Shown: positions 16,337 through 25,462, numbered from the stretch's first letter. The stretch: DNA of 37,203 nucleotides from an uncultured Clostridia bacterium (GCA_947586625.1 CANPXS010000007.1:1-37203); one strand, 5' to 3'. Made by a program: numbers and translations. The notes: generated by a model from the sequence alone, not told the origin.

Positions 16337-16855
16337 ATGGAATTAAGTTCCGCGATACTCGCGCGTCACAGTACGCGCGCATTTTCGGACAGAAAGCTCA
16401 CGCGTGATGAAATAACGGAGCTTCTGACGGCCGCGACGAAAGCGCCGAGCGCCGTCAACATGCAGTCGTGGCACTTCTACGTCGTCACGGGAGACGAGCG
16501 CGCAAAATTCAAAAACGTCTGCGCCGAGTGGGTTTCGACAGCGCCTGTCGTGTTCATAATCTGCGCCGACAGCGCCGGGATCGAAAGCCGTTTCAGCGAC
16601 GGCAGAGGCCGCAAGTTTGCGGTGCAGGACACGTCGTATGCGACGGAGAATCTGCTTCTCAAGGCGACCGACATGGGTCTCGGCGGCTGCATAATCGGCG
16701 CCTACGATCAGGACGCATGCGTCCGCGAGTTTTCGATACCGGAACGTCACCATGTCGTCGCGCTTCTGCCCGTCGGCGAGCCTGCCGCGCCGGTTCAGCC
16801 ACGCGAACGCAAGCCGCTCGACGAGGTCGTCACCTACATCGGCGATACGCTGTAA
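16337..16855 (+). CDS. Nitroreductase-family flavoprotein
   Basis: The 172-residue cytoplasmic protein has the nitroreductase fold. The N-terminal RHSTRAFSDRKLT supplies FMN phosphate contacts. ATKAPSAVNMQSWHFYVV is the typical FMN-binding stretch, TENLLLKATDMGLGGCIIGAYD lies in the middle, and VALLPVGEPA comes near the end. Such enzymes reduce quinones, nitro compounds or other electron acceptors with NAD(P)H and FMN. It is one of the short members (about 170 residues). GGGGCGGTGA lies upstream of the ATG. The gene sits between smpB and ssrA, and nothing suggests a role in trans-translation. The substrate is unknown. Confidence 0.88.
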   Translation: MELSSAILARHSTRAFSDRKLTRDEITELLTAATKAPSAVNMQSWHFYVVTGDERAKFKNVCAEWVSTAPVVFIICADSAGIESRFSDGRGRKFAVQDTSYATENLLLKATDMGLGGCIIGAYDQDACVREFSIPERHHVVALLPVGEPAAPVQPRERKPLDEVVTYIGDTL

Positions 16856-16904
16856 AAGCGCATTATTCGGCAGTTGACTAAATGATTCGACAAATACCGA
16901 AAAC

Positions 16905-17254
16905 GGGGGCGTAAAGGTTTCGACGGGGACTTTGAGCTGCGATAAGCGGGCAGAGCATGGGGCAAGCTCTCAAATCCGGCTCCGACTAAATTTTAAACGC
17001 TAACGATAATAACGTAGCTCTCGCTGCCTAAGTGCGGCGCGTCCGCGTAAAGGGGGACCACGACCTTTACCCGGGCGTCACTACAGTGGTGAACGTGTAC
17101 CGCCGCCCGCGCTCGGCGCGGTCATGTAATCGAGCGCTGCCGCGCAGTCCGCGCGATCATTCGCGGGCGGCGCGGGAGATATATAAGTGATATACGCCCG
17201 TAGAAGGTCGCAGGGAGAGGTTTTCGGACAGGGGTCCGACTCCCCTCGCCTCCA
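16905..17254 (+). ncRNA. ssrA: tmRNA (ssrA), tag AANDNNVALAA
   Basis: The 5' end GGGGGCG pairs with CGCCTCC at the 3' end, which is followed by discriminator A with no encoded CCA. The 5' part has the usual GGTTTCGACGGGG, and the T arm (GGACAGGGGTCCGACTCCCC) sits just before the 3' end. The tag frame runs 16999-17031: GCT AAC GAT AAT AAC GTA GCT CTC GCT GCC TAA. With the alanine carried by the tRNA part, the appended tag is A-ANDNNVALAA, ending in the ALAA protease signal. The length of about 350 bases is typical. It works with SmpB encoded upstream. Several pseudoknot-forming GC-rich segments follow the tag. Confidence 0.96.
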
Positions 17255-17257
17255 AAC

Positions 17258-17295
17258 AAGCCGCGACGGGGCTCATCTGAGTCCCGTCGCGGCTT
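17258..17295 (+). terminator. Terminator of ssrA
   Basis: AAGCCGCGACGGG (17258-17270) pairs perfectly with 17283-17295 around a 12-base loop. It begins four bases after the tmRNA 3' end. The T tract is short. Confidence 0.75.
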
Positions 17296-17394
17296 TAACA
17301 TTTTCACGCAAAAAACGCGTACGGCGGAAGCTCGCCGTAGCTTCCACCGCACGCGTATTGTTCAGAGGAAAATGATCAGATTACCCTTTTGCGT

Positions 17395-18330
17395 TTACTT
17401 TATCTTTCTCTTTTTGACCGCGACTGCCGCGCACGATGTAATTGCAAATATCGCCGTGCATGCGCCTATCGTCGAGCCGCAGCCCGATCCCTCGGTCTTG
17501 TCACCGCTGTCGCTGCCGCTTCCCTGACTGTCGGCGGGGGTATTGTCACCGCTCGTATTCACGACGCCGTTGCCGTCATTATCGCCGCCGTCCGTCGCCG
17601 GAGCTTCGGTCGCAGCGTCGGTCTCATCGCCCGTATCGGGCCTATACACGAAGTCGTCCCAGTTCGTCGTCTCCTCGTTCGTCAGCACATTAGAGATGAT
17701 GATGTACGCCATGTTGATCGTCGGCTGTATGCTCTTTGCCTCGACGGTGATGTAGCCGTCGACGGGCGATACGGAGCCGTACGCATATGCGGAGCTGCCG
17801 CTGTCTATCATTACGGTGTCATACACGAGCTCGCCGTTGAGGTAGAAATCTACGGGCGACGAGTTGCCCCACGGGCACGCAAAACCGACCTCGACGACGT
17901 ATTCGCCGTCCTCGGGCATTTCGAACTTGTACGTTATGACGCGGTCAAGTCCGTTCTCCGACATGTTGTGGCAATAGCGGTTTGACTGTTCCTTCGGAAC
18001 GTCGGTGCCCGCCGTGTTGTACTCGTACGCCCACGTCCATGTCGTGACGACGCGCGTGTCGCCGTACGATATCGACGTCGCCTCGTCGTAAGCCTCGTCG
18101 ACGACGCCCCATTGTCTGCCCGTTCCCGGGTCTGCGCCGAAGAACTGGTCGGTCACTGTGTTATACTGACCGAACGAGTCGCCCTCGGACACGGTGTCCG
18201 TCAGATAGTCGCCGCAGTCTACGAAGTAGTAGATCACGGGGTCGTCCTCTGCGAATACGGTTCCCGCGCATACCGCGCACATAATGAGCGCGACGGTCAG
18301 CGCAAGCGCTTTTCTAAATGATCTTTTCAT
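17395..18330 (-). CDS. Surface-anchored protein with carbohydrate-binding-like beta-sandwich
   Basis: The 311-residue protein has a cleavable signal peptide (about 1-27, ending TVFA). A predicted beta-sandwich (about 28-230; YYFVDCGDY, ITYKFEMPEDGEYVVEVGF, PVDFYLNGELVYD) recalls the malectin/CBM-like modules of glycan-binding proteins. Then comes a Thr/Asp/Gly/Ser-rich linker (about 232-282) and a tail with Gly-Cys-Gly-Ser, a hydrophobic helix and KKRKIK. That tail is the usual C-terminal membrane anchor of clostridial surface proteins. The start at 18330 follows AAAGGGAGG. It lies 50 bases after the sugar-binding lipoprotein gene on the same strand, so both are probably one operon. It may hold a polysaccharide at the cell surface. 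No catalytic motif is seen and no family is firmly recognised. Confidence 0.65.
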   Translation of the reverse strand: MKRSFRKALALTVALIMCAVCAGTVFAEDDPVIYYFVDCGDYLTDTVSEGDSFGQYNTVTDQFFGADPGTGRQWGVVDEAYDEATSISYGDTRVVTTWTWAYEYNTAGTDVPKEQSNRYCHNMSENGLDRVITYKFEMPEDGEYVVEVGFACPWGNSSPVDFYLNGELVYDTVMIDSGSSAYAYGSVSPVDGYITVEAKSIQPTINMAYIIISNVLTNEETTNWDDFVYRPDTGDETDAATEAPATDGGDNDGNGVVNTSGDNTPADSQGSGSDSGDKTEGSGCGSTIGACTAIFAITSCAAVAVKKRKIK

Positions 18331-18379
18331 GATGATCCTCCCTTTTTGTTTTATATTTCTTTGTATTTCGGTGTTGTTT

Positions 18380-19873
18380 TTACTCAAGATATGCGCGTAT
18401 CGTTTCGTTTATCGTGCGCATTATCATCTTTTCGTATGATTTGTATGTCGATGCAAACGTATTCTTTCCCGAATTCCACAGCGCCACCATCATGCCGTCG
18501 CGTATCTGGTCGCAGTACCAGGAATCGCCGAGGTCGTAAACTCGCGTTGCGAATATCTTGTCGAGCATTTCCGCCGATTCCTCGTCCGGAGAATCGCGGC
18601 GCTTAAGGCTCGTCTCGTAGTATTCGGGGAGTATCGTCTTATACCCTTCCGACGCCATTCCCTCGATGAGCGCGCCCGCCATCTCCGGGTCCGGGTTCGT
18701 TATCGGCACCGTCGCGAGGACCGTTCCCGCCTCAACGCGCGAATAATAATCATTCTGCTCAGCGTCGTACTTCGGGAAAGGCAGTATGCCGAAGTTGTAT
18801 TCGCAGTTGCGAAGCTGCGAAAGGAAGAAGAACGTGTAGTCTGCGAACAGCGCGTTGCCGCCCGAGAAAAGCTCAGTGTGGTGTTCGGACTGGTTGCCCA
18901 TTCCCGTCGATACGTACCACACGTTTTGGTCCCAAAACAGCTCGAAGCACGAATCGAGTATCTGCTGGAACCTGTCGTTGTCCACCATCGTCAGGTACGG
19001 CATGCGTCCCCTGTCAAGCGAGACCGACGTCGTGCCGCCCGCTATCCAGAAGTTCGGCAGTATCTGCTTGCCAGACGACACGTATCCGTAATTGTCGCGC
19101 AGCGACTGTCTGTCGTCGCCGTCGTTGTCGTACGTAGCCGTCTTCATCATCTCCGCCATCTCGTCGAACGTCCACTTCCCCGATCTGACGAGCTCATACG
19201 GGTCTTCCTTGAAGTTCAGTTCGCGGTAGAGGTCTTTGTTGAACACGAGGCAGTGCGTCATGTCGAAATACGTGAAGTCGTACGTTCCGAATGCGTAGAA
19301 CGTCTTGTCTCCCACCGTCGCGTACTCGCGCAGTGACTGGTCCCAGTAGTCCTTGTCGAGGTCGATGTAGTCGAGGTCGGCGTAGTCGTAAATGAGCCCT
19401 TCCTCGGCGAAGTAGTGCGCGAATCTGTCGTAAACGAACGCGAGGTCGTAGTCGTCGGCACCCGCCGCTATAAGCTGGCGGTACTGCGTATTGACGTAAG
19501 TCTCAGACTGCACCGTCTCGGTGATGTCGACCTTGAAGCGTTCCTCGACGGACGATATCATCATGTACTTGGCGTTGTCGAGCGTGTCCTCCGACGGCTC
19601 GTCGAATACGTGATGCAGATTTGCGTGCGGTTCCTCAAACGTCAGCATGTTGAACGTCTCGCCGTCGAAGCTGAGCGACGCGGGGATGTCGTCCACCGTC
19701 GGGTCAGCGGTTTCTGCGGCTTCCGTGCCGCCCGTGTTGACAGCGCCGCCGCCGTCCTTATCGCCGCCGTCGCCGCCTTCGTCGCGGCACGACAGAAGCG
19801 ACAGCGGCGCGCATATCAAAACGGCGAGCAGAAGCGCCGTCACGCGCCTTTTTGTCATTTCCCTTTTCTCCAT
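18380..19873 (-). CDS. Extracellular solute (sugar)-binding lipoprotein, ABC type
   Basis: The 497-residue lipoprotein has its lipobox LLSC at Cys29, then a Gly/Asp-rich linker. The rest follows the family-1 solute-binding layout: an N-lobe (SSVEERFKVDITETV, AGADDYDLAFVYDRF), the hinge region with FNKDLYRELNFKEDPYELVRSGKWTFDEM, and a C-lobe with NALFADYTFFFLSQLR and FGILPFPKYD. These proteins capture oligosaccharides for ABC importers. No permease or ATPase gene is in this window, so it is an orphan here or serves a transporter elsewhere. The start at 19873 has GGAGG nine bases upstream; Met6 is an alternative. It lies between the AraC regulator and the surface protein, all on the minus strand. 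Confidence 0.88.
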   Translation of the reverse strand: MEKREMTKRRVTALLLAVLICAPLSLLSCRDEGGDGGDKDGGGAVNTGGTEAAETADPTVDDIPASLSFDGETFNMLTFEEPHANLHHVFDEPSEDTLDNAKYMMISSVEERFKVDITETVQSETYVNTQYRQLIAAGADDYDLAFVYDRFAHYFAEEGLIYDYADLDYIDLDKDYWDQSLREYATVGDKTFYAFGTYDFTYFDMTHCLVFNKDLYRELNFKEDPYELVRSGKWTFDEMAEMMKTATYDNDGDDRQSLRDNYGYVSSGKQILPNFWIAGGTTSVSLDRGRMPYLTMVDNDRFQQILDSCFELFWDQNVWYVSTGMGNQSEHHTELFSGGNALFADYTFFFLSQLRNCEYNFGILPFPKYDAEQNDYYSRVEAGTVLATVPITNPDPEMAGALIEGMASEGYKTILPEYYETSLKRRDSPDEESAEMLDKIFATRVYDLGDSWYCDQIRDGMMVALWNSGKNTFASTYKSYEKMIMRTINETIRAYLE

Positions 19874-20043
19874 TTGCTTTTGCCTCCATCTTTTCCGTGT
19901 CGAAAGAGCGCGCCGGCTCTTGCGTACGATTAGTTTTGTGATTATATTCTATCATCATAGACGAAGCATATCTTTTACAATATTACTGTCGGCTTGCACA
20001 TATTTGCTTTTTTCTTCATCTGTTTTGCACAAAAAAGAACAGT

Positions 20044-20073
20044 GCCCGCACACCGTTTTCCCGATGTGCGGGC
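20044..20073 (-). terminator. Terminator after the AraC-family gene
   Basis: GCCCGCACACCG (20044-20055) and CGATGTGCGGGC (20062-20073) form a 12-bp stem with one mismatch. On the minus strand ACTGTTCTTTTTT follows. It separates the araC-type gene from the binding-protein operon. Confidence 0.7.
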
Positions 20074-20100
20074 TGTTTTGAGTTTTTTGTTTCACATATT

Positions 20101-21081
20101 TTATTGTTTTCGCCCGCGTCTGTACTCTGTCGGCGTGCACTTGACGAGCTCCGAAAATCTGCGGTTAAAGTAGCTGACCTGATTGAAGCCGCACGCGGAC
20201 GCGATCTCGATAACGCTTTTGTCGGTGCGCTCGAGCATCTCCATCGCGCGGCTGATCCTGTAATTGTTCAGATACGAAAACGGCGAGGTATTCGTGCAAT
20301 CGCGGAACACGTGCGTGAAATATTCGCGGCTCATATAGACGCTCGACGCGATGTCGGCGAGCGAGATCGTTTCGCCGTAGTGCTCGTGTATGTATTCGAG
20401 CGCGCGCTGTATGCGCTCGTGGTTAGTCTTGTCCGCTCTCGTGTGCTTTTTGCCGTGCGCAGCGTGCATAACGCACGTTTTCCATATCGAAAAAAGCAGC
20501 GACTTGACTGTGAGCTCCGCGCATACGGCGTCCTCGCGGAACATCATCTGCGGGTGGCGTTCGGAATTGATGTCGTTGTCGTACGGCGTGTAGTCGTAAA
20601 GCGTCATTATCTCGATGAGCATGTCGAGCACGTCCGACTGCCACGGGACGTCGCGCCTGTAAACGGGTTCGAATACGATCTCGCCGTTTATGACCGGCAT
20701 CACGTATTTTTCGTTTACCACGTCTACGGCGGAGTCCGATATGAGCTGCGGCGAGAACACGACGGCGTAGAACACGGTCTCCTTCGATGACGTCGACCGC
20801 GTCGCCCAGTGCGTCACGTTCGACGGGACGAAGGCGGCGTCGCCGGGATGCATCTCATACGACGCGCCGTCTATGTAGAATGTGCAGTCGCCGCGCGAGA
20901 GATAGAAGAACTCGAATTCGCTGTGCCAGTGCGTATACAGTATCTGCACGGTCACGCCGTCGGAAAGATGCGGGTTTTGCGGGAAGATCGTCTTGTGCAT
21001 ACCGATGGGAAATCGAGCGCTGCCGTGCTCGTAAAATTCGTAAATGCCTTCGCGGCGATCGATATTATCTGCACTGTTCAT
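20101..21081 (-). CDS. AraC-family transcriptional regulator with cupin sensor domain
   Basis: The 326-residue cytoplasmic regulator has an N-terminal cupin-like sensor (about 40-120; HWHSEFEFFYLSRGDCTFYIDG, MHPGDAAFVP), a linker, and two C-terminal helix-turn-helix units (about 225-326). These show as ISLADIASSVYMSREYFTHVF, TSPFSYLNNYRISRAMEML and VIEIASACGFNQVSYFNRRF. AraC proteins of this type respond to a sugar and activate neighbouring catabolic genes by binding direct-repeat half-sites about 21 bp apart. Such a pair lies in the divergent promoter region at 21166-21195, and a similar pair precedes the GH31 gene. GGGAGGGG precedes the start. The likely targets are the adjacent glycan-degradation genes. 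The inducer is unknown. Confidence 0.92.
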   Translation of the reverse strand: MNSADNIDRREGIYEFYEHGSARFPIGMHKTIFPQNPHLSDGVTVQILYTHWHSEFEFFYLSRGDCTFYIDGASYEMHPGDAAFVPSNVTHWATRSTSSKETVFYAVVFSPQLISDSAVDVVNEKYVMPVINGEIVFEPVYRRDVPWQSDVLDMLIEIMTLYDYTPYDNDINSERHPQMMFREDAVCAELTVKSLLFSIWKTCVMHAAHGKKHTRADKTNHERIQRALEYIHEHYGETISLADIASSVYMSREYFTHVFRDCTNTSPFSYLNNYRISRAMEMLERTDKSVIEIASACGFNQVSYFNRRFSELVKCTPTEYRRGRKQ

Positions 21082-21115
21082 ATGCGCCCCTCCCGTTCGT
21101 ACTTCATTTTATAAT

Positions 21116-21144
21116 ATTGTATAACTTTTCACACGCAATGTCAA
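21116..21144 (-). promoter_or_regulatory. Promoter of the AraC-family gene
   Basis: Minus strand: TTGACA (21139-21144), 17-base spacer, TACAAT (21116-21121), about 35 bases before the ATG. Confidence 0.75.
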
Positions 21145-21165
21145 GAAAAAACGACAGGGCATTTT

Positions 21166-21228
21166 GTCAATATATTCAAATATTATGTCAATATACGATT
21201 AGATTTTGCCGATCTTACCATGTATAAT
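21166..21228 (+). promoter_or_regulatory. Candidate AraC operator pair and -10 box of the 1354-aa gene
   Basis: The direct repeats GTCAATATA at 21166-21174 and 21187-21195 are exactly 21 bp apart. TATAAT at 21223-21228 starts 36 bases after the G of the proximal repeat. There is no good -35 box, as expected of an activator-dependent promoter. Caveat: the repeat complement contains TTGAC, so part of the match could come from minus-strand -35-like sequence. Confidence 0.5.
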
Positions 21229-21265
21229 CAAAGTAAAGTATCACGTTCTTCGGAGGTGCGCCGAA

Positions 21266-24200
21266 ATGCGCAGTTCTTCATTATTTTGTAAGTCGGTATC
21301 GTTCGTCGCTGCGATCTCGATGCTGCTGCCGCTGTCGGTCGGATGCACGCGGAACGATGACATGCGTGACACGTCGTCCGATACGGCAGAAATATCGACG
21401 TCGCCCGTCGATGATGTCACGTCTGCCGCTGACACGTCGGACACGACCGGCATTGTCGGCGATGACGATAACGGCGGTGCGCCGCCGCGTCCGAGCGAGC
21501 ATTTGCCGACGCTCACCGTCGACATGAGCAGTCACGGTCACGATATCGTACACGGCAGCGCCGGATTCCTCTACGGCATCAGCGACGAGGGCGTGCCCGA
21601 CGTCAACACGCTGACGCCGCTAAAGCCCAAGGTGCTTGCGACAAAGGGTGCGCTCGGCACAGAGCATCCGTACGGCGACGCGCTCGACGTCGCGGTCGAA
21701 TTTTTCGAGGCGGGCGGCGAGCAGGTGCAAATGTACTGCTCCAACTATTACGGCGTGTTCGGCGTCACCGCCGACGCCCACGACTACGGCGACGTGCTTG
21801 AAAATGTTATCGCGCCCGCCGTCGTCGAGTGGAAAAACGGTGTGCGCGAACGCTTCCCCGACATCGACAGCCGAATAGTTTATATTCCCATCAACGAGGG
21901 CACGCCCGTCAACGGAGTTGCGAGCTTCAACGCGGCGTGGAAGATATACTGTGACGCGATAAAGTCTGCCGATCCGGGCGCGTTTATTGCAGGTCCGAAC
22001 GACGCCGTTTACAGAGGTCACGACGGCATGCGCGAGTTTTTGTCGTTCTGCGTCAAAAATGACTGTTTGCCGGACGTCATAACGTGGCACGAGCTGTCCG
22101 TCGGCAGTCTTTCTGCGATGGACGACCACATAAACGATTACAGACGCATCTGCGGTGAGCTCGGCATCGACAAGGCAAAAGTTGTGATAAACGAATACGC
22201 GGACTTCGCCGACTGCGGCGTTCCGGGCAGGCTCGTCAACTGGATAGCGAGGCTCGAGGACTGCGAGGTATACGGCTGTCTCCCGTTCTGGCATCAGGCG
22301 AACAATCTCAACGACCTCGCCGCCGGTACGAATCAGGGCAACGGCGCATGGTGGGTGTACAAATGGTACGGTGACATGAGCGGCGAGACTCTGCGCGTGT
22401 CGTCGAAAAATACGACTGCGGAAGGGCTCTACGGCGTCGCGGCCTCTGACGGCGCAAAGCGGTCCGTGTCGGCGATATTCGGCGGCGCGGACGGCAGCAT
22501 CGAAATAGAACTTGACGCGCTCGACAAAAGCGATATATTCGGCTCCGCCGACCGCGTTCATGTTAAGGTCGAGGCGACGTATTTCACCGGTTACCACGGC
22601 GCGCTTTACGAGCCATCCGTCGTCCTCGACGGCGTTTACCCGGTCTATGACGGCAAGGTCTCCGTATGCCTCGATGACGCGGTGTTTTCAACCGCATACA
22701 GGCTGACCGTCACATGCACCGATGAGGCGGTGTCTACGCCCGCCGTCGGCGCGTACCGCGCCGTATACGAGGCGGAGGACGCGGAATTCTCGGGTTCGGT
22801 AATCATCGACAGTCAGGAGTCGCCGCTCGAATATCCGAAATATTTCTGCTCCGGCGGTATGCGCGTCGGCGGCATCGACAGCGACGGCGACGGCATAACG
22901 TACACGGTCTATGTCCCCGTCGACGGGCTTTACAGGCTCGATTTTATCTACGGCAACGGCGTCGGCTCGACGCGCAACAACGCCTCGACTCACAAGCCGA
23001 AGAATATATCGCAGTCGCTCTCCGTCGACGGCGCTGTGAGCGAGTTATACTTGCCGAACACGCTGTTTTATTCGATGGAAGGTTCGACGGAACGATATTA
23101 TGACCTAAAAGCGGGATATCACACCGTATCTGTAATGTTCAGCGGCGACGCGGGCGGATTTCACGATGCGCTCTATGTCACGTATGCGGGTGCGTACGGC
23201 TGCGGCGAGACGTCGTACAATAAGGTTTTCGAGGCTGAGGACGCCGTATTCCTCGACGGCGGCGAACATTCGCCCGCCGCCGGTGACGGATGCGTTATTC
23301 TGTCCGCGCAGCATGACGACGACGCGAGGGGCGGGGTGCGGTTCCTCGTCGACGTCGGTGACGGCGGGATCTATCACATGATATTCCGCTGCCGCGCGGG
23401 GCACGACGGCGCCGTGCGCGTCTTTATCGACAACACGAATGTGACGTTCGATTCTCTCGCGGCAAAGGTCGACGTTTCCGCGTCCGGCGAGTGGCAGGAC
23501 GTTCCCGTGACACTTTATCTGCGGCGCGGCATCAACATCGTCGACGTCGGCGCCGACGTCGATATCGAACTTGACTGTATGCGCGTATTTGAAAGCGGAC
23601 TTGATTTGACAGAGACTTTCGAGGCGGAGGATGCGGACGGCGTGTTTTCAACGTCCAGGTCGGACAGCGTCGTATATGTGTCGGAGATGGACGCGGACGG
23701 CGAATATCTCGAATTTCACGTGAACGCCGACAGAGCGGGGCTTTATAAGCTCGGATTTGCATATTCAAACGACGACTTATGCGGCACTCACAGCTACAAC
23801 ATCAAGATCGTCGACAGAGACGCCGCCGTATACGTCAACGGCACGCTTTCAGCGCATCTGTTTTTCTCGAACACGTTCTCCGACGATACGTTCCTTGAAA
23901 AGGTCATAACGGTCGCGCTCGACGAGGGTGACAACGTCATACGCGTCTGCAACGACGACAGGCGTCACGTTTTGTGGGGCGGCTCGCAGTCGACGCCGGG
24001 CACGAACGTGCTCGACAATTTCACACCGAATTTTGACAACTTCACCGTCACTCCCGCCGCAGTCGATGAAGCGCCGGAAATGATACCGTATAACGTCAGC
24101 GTGTCCTCGACCGGCGGCGGTCATGCTGTCGCGGATGTAAATGCAGTAGTGGACGGCGATACAGTGAATATAAGCATATTCCCCGAAGGCGAGCTCGTCC

Positions 24201-25330
24201 GCGTCACCGCAAACGGACGCGACGTCACCGGCAGCGTGACGCTGGACGGTCCCGACGCGTATAAGGTCGCATTTGACGTTGACGACAATACGGACGGCGG
24301 CGACGTCGACGTATTCGTCGAGTTCTCTATGCCCGAATATCTCGCAGTCGATGTGCCCGAGTCAGACAGTAATGTTATCGAGTACGCGGGGCGCAGCTAC
24401 ACGCTCACGGGCGACAATATGTTTTCAAACGGCGACTTCTCCGACAACAGCGGCGCGTCGATGGAGCAGTGGTACGTGGGCGTGAACAGCGCCGGTCACC
24501 CGACGAGCGGCGCGCGCATGCGTCCCTCTATCCGCGACGACGGCGCGCTTCTGAACATGATGCCGCTCTCCGAGTCGGGACTGCTCGTGACCGGAAGCTA
24601 CGAGCCGCGCGTATCGGGCAATAAATTCTACTTCGGCGAGGACTTACGGCTCCCCGACGGATGCCGTCACTATCTCGTCGAGGCTATAGGCGAGCCGTGG
24701 ACGAGCAACGCGTGGAACGGCGAACATTCGCTTATCGCGTTCGTCAGGCTCGAACCGCACAAGGACTATTACTTCTCGTTCAGCGCGTACACGCAGAGCG
24801 GCAGCGCGTCAGTGCGGTACGGCGCCGTCGATATGGACAGCTACGTGCCGAACGAATATAGGACCGGTGACACGCTTGATTTCAGCGGCAGCGGCTACTT
24901 TGCATGCAATAACGGCGACATGCAGAATGTGGGCGGCGCGTGGCGTCGGTATGAGTCCGTCATAAACAGCGGCGACGGCGACTACTTTATATTTAACGCT
25001 TACTGGCTGCAAATGTGTGAGTATCTGTGCCTCGGTGACTTCAAGCTGTACCGCGCGGAGCCGGTTTCGATGTCGAAGGCTGTCTATACCGACGATCCGA
25101 TGTCGGTGTCGGTCGGCATTGGTGGCGACGTTTCGCTTCCCGACACCGTGACCGTACACACGAGCGACGGCAAAGCAGTCGGTGCAGGCGTCGTGTGGTC
25201 GGACAAAGCAGCCGATATAGACACGACCGCTCCCGGCGTATACGTCGTTTACGGTTACGCGGTACTGCCCGACGGTCTTTACTCGGACGGCGCCGTCACC
25301 GTCCGCGCGAGGGTAGTCGTTGGCGGATGA
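21266..25330 (+). CDS. Very large GH-A-like glycosidase lipoprotein with tandem CBM modules
   Basis: The 1354-residue exported lipoprotein has its lipobox SVGC at Cys27, then an acidic Ser/Thr linker. Residues about 80-440 look like a clan GH-A TIM barrel: YIPINEGTP with Glu211 as likely acid/base and VVINEYADFAD with Glu310 as likely nucleophile, 99 residues apart. GH39 is the nearest family by feel, but the match is loose. Three carbohydrate-binding-like units follow, each opening with an EAED motif (Glu502, Glu656, Glu786), then a small repeat domain (about 940-1020), a CBM4/9-like sandwich (about 1045-1250) and a final Ig-like domain (about 1262-1354). The start follows CGGAGG; upstream in-frame bases contain the -10 box and are excluded. 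It probably cuts a complex plant polysaccharide at the cell surface. Confidence 0.75.
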   Translation: MRSSSLFCKSVSFVAAISMLLPLSVGCTRNDDMRDTSSDTAEISTSPVDDVTSAADTSDTTGIVGDDDNGGAPPRPSEHLPTLTVDMSSHGHDIVHGSAGFLYGISDEGVPDVNTLTPLKPKVLATKGALGTEHPYGDALDVAVEFFEAGGEQVQMYCSNYYGVFGVTADAHDYGDVLENVIAPAVVEWKNGVRERFPDIDSRIVYIPINEGTPVNGVASFNAAWKIYCDAIKSADPGAFIAGPNDAVYRGHDGMREFLSFCVKNDCLPDVITWHELSVGSLSAMDDHINDYRRICGELGIDKAKVVINEYADFADCGVPGRLVNWIARLEDCEVYGCLPFWHQANNLNDLAAGTNQGNGAWWVYKWYGDMSGETLRVSSKNTTAEGLYGVAASDGAKRSVSAIFGGADGSIEIELDALDKSDIFGSADRVHVKVEATYFTGYHGALYEPSVVLDGVYPVYDGKVSVCLDDAVFSTAYRLTVTCTDEAVSTPAVGAYRAVYEAEDAEFSGSVIIDSQESPLEYPKYFCSGGMRVGGIDSDGDGITYTVYVPVDGLYRLDFIYGNGVGSTRNNASTHKPKNISQSLSVDGAVSELYLPNTLFYSMEGSTERYYDLKAGYHTVSVMFSGDAGGFHDALYVTYAGAYGCGETSYNKVFEAEDAVFLDGGEHSPAAGDGCVILSAQHDDDARGGVRFLVDVGDGGIYHMIFRCRAGHDGAVRVFIDNTNVTFDSLAAKVDVSASGEWQDVPVTLYLRRGINIVDVGADVDIELDCMRVFESGLDLTETFEAEDADGVFSTSRSDSVVYVSEMDADGEYLEFHVNADRAGLYKLGFAYSNDDLCGTHSYNIKIVDRDAAVYVNGTLSAHLFFSNTFSDDTFLEKVITVALDEGDNVIRVCNDDRRHVLWGGSQSTPGTNVLDNFTPNFDNFTVTPAAVDEAPEMIPYNVSVSSTGGGHAVADVNAVVDGDTVNISIFPEGELVRVTANGRDVTGSVTLDGPDAYKVAFDVDDNTDGGDVDVFVEFSMPEYLAVDVPESDSNVIEYAGRSYTLTGDNMFSNGDFSDNSGASMEQWYVGVNSAGHPTSGARMRPSIRDDGALLNMMPLSESGLLVTGSYEPRVSGNKFYFGEDLRLPDGCRHYLVEAIGEPWTSNAWNGEHSLIAFVRLEPHKDYYFSFSAYTQSGSASVRYGAVDMDSYVPNEYRTGDTLDFSGSGYFACNNGDMQNVGGAWRRYESVINSGDGDYFIFNAYWLQMCEYLCLGDFKLYRAEPVSMSKAVYTDDPMSVSVGIGGDVSLPDTVTVHTSDGKAVGAGVVWSDKAADIDTTAPGVYVVYGYAVLPDGLYSDGAVTVRARVVVGG

Positions 25331-25349
25331 GGCAAATACCGGGCAAAAT

Positions 25350-25413
25350 GTCAATCGTATACTATGAAATAGACAATATTGTGCAAGGTTTTTTCCGAAA
25401 GGCGTTGTATAAT
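25350..25413 (+). promoter_or_regulatory. Candidate AraC operator pair and -10 box of the GH31 gene
   Basis: GTCAAT (25350) and GACAATATT (25372) are 22 bp apart. TATAAT (25408-25413) begins 36 bases after the G of the proximal site, the same distance as at the 21.2-kb promoter. No consensus -35 box is present. Confidence 0.45.
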
Positions 25414-25462
25414 AAAAATAAGCTGGGGCAGGTTCCCGAAAACGCATAAAAAGGAGAACATC

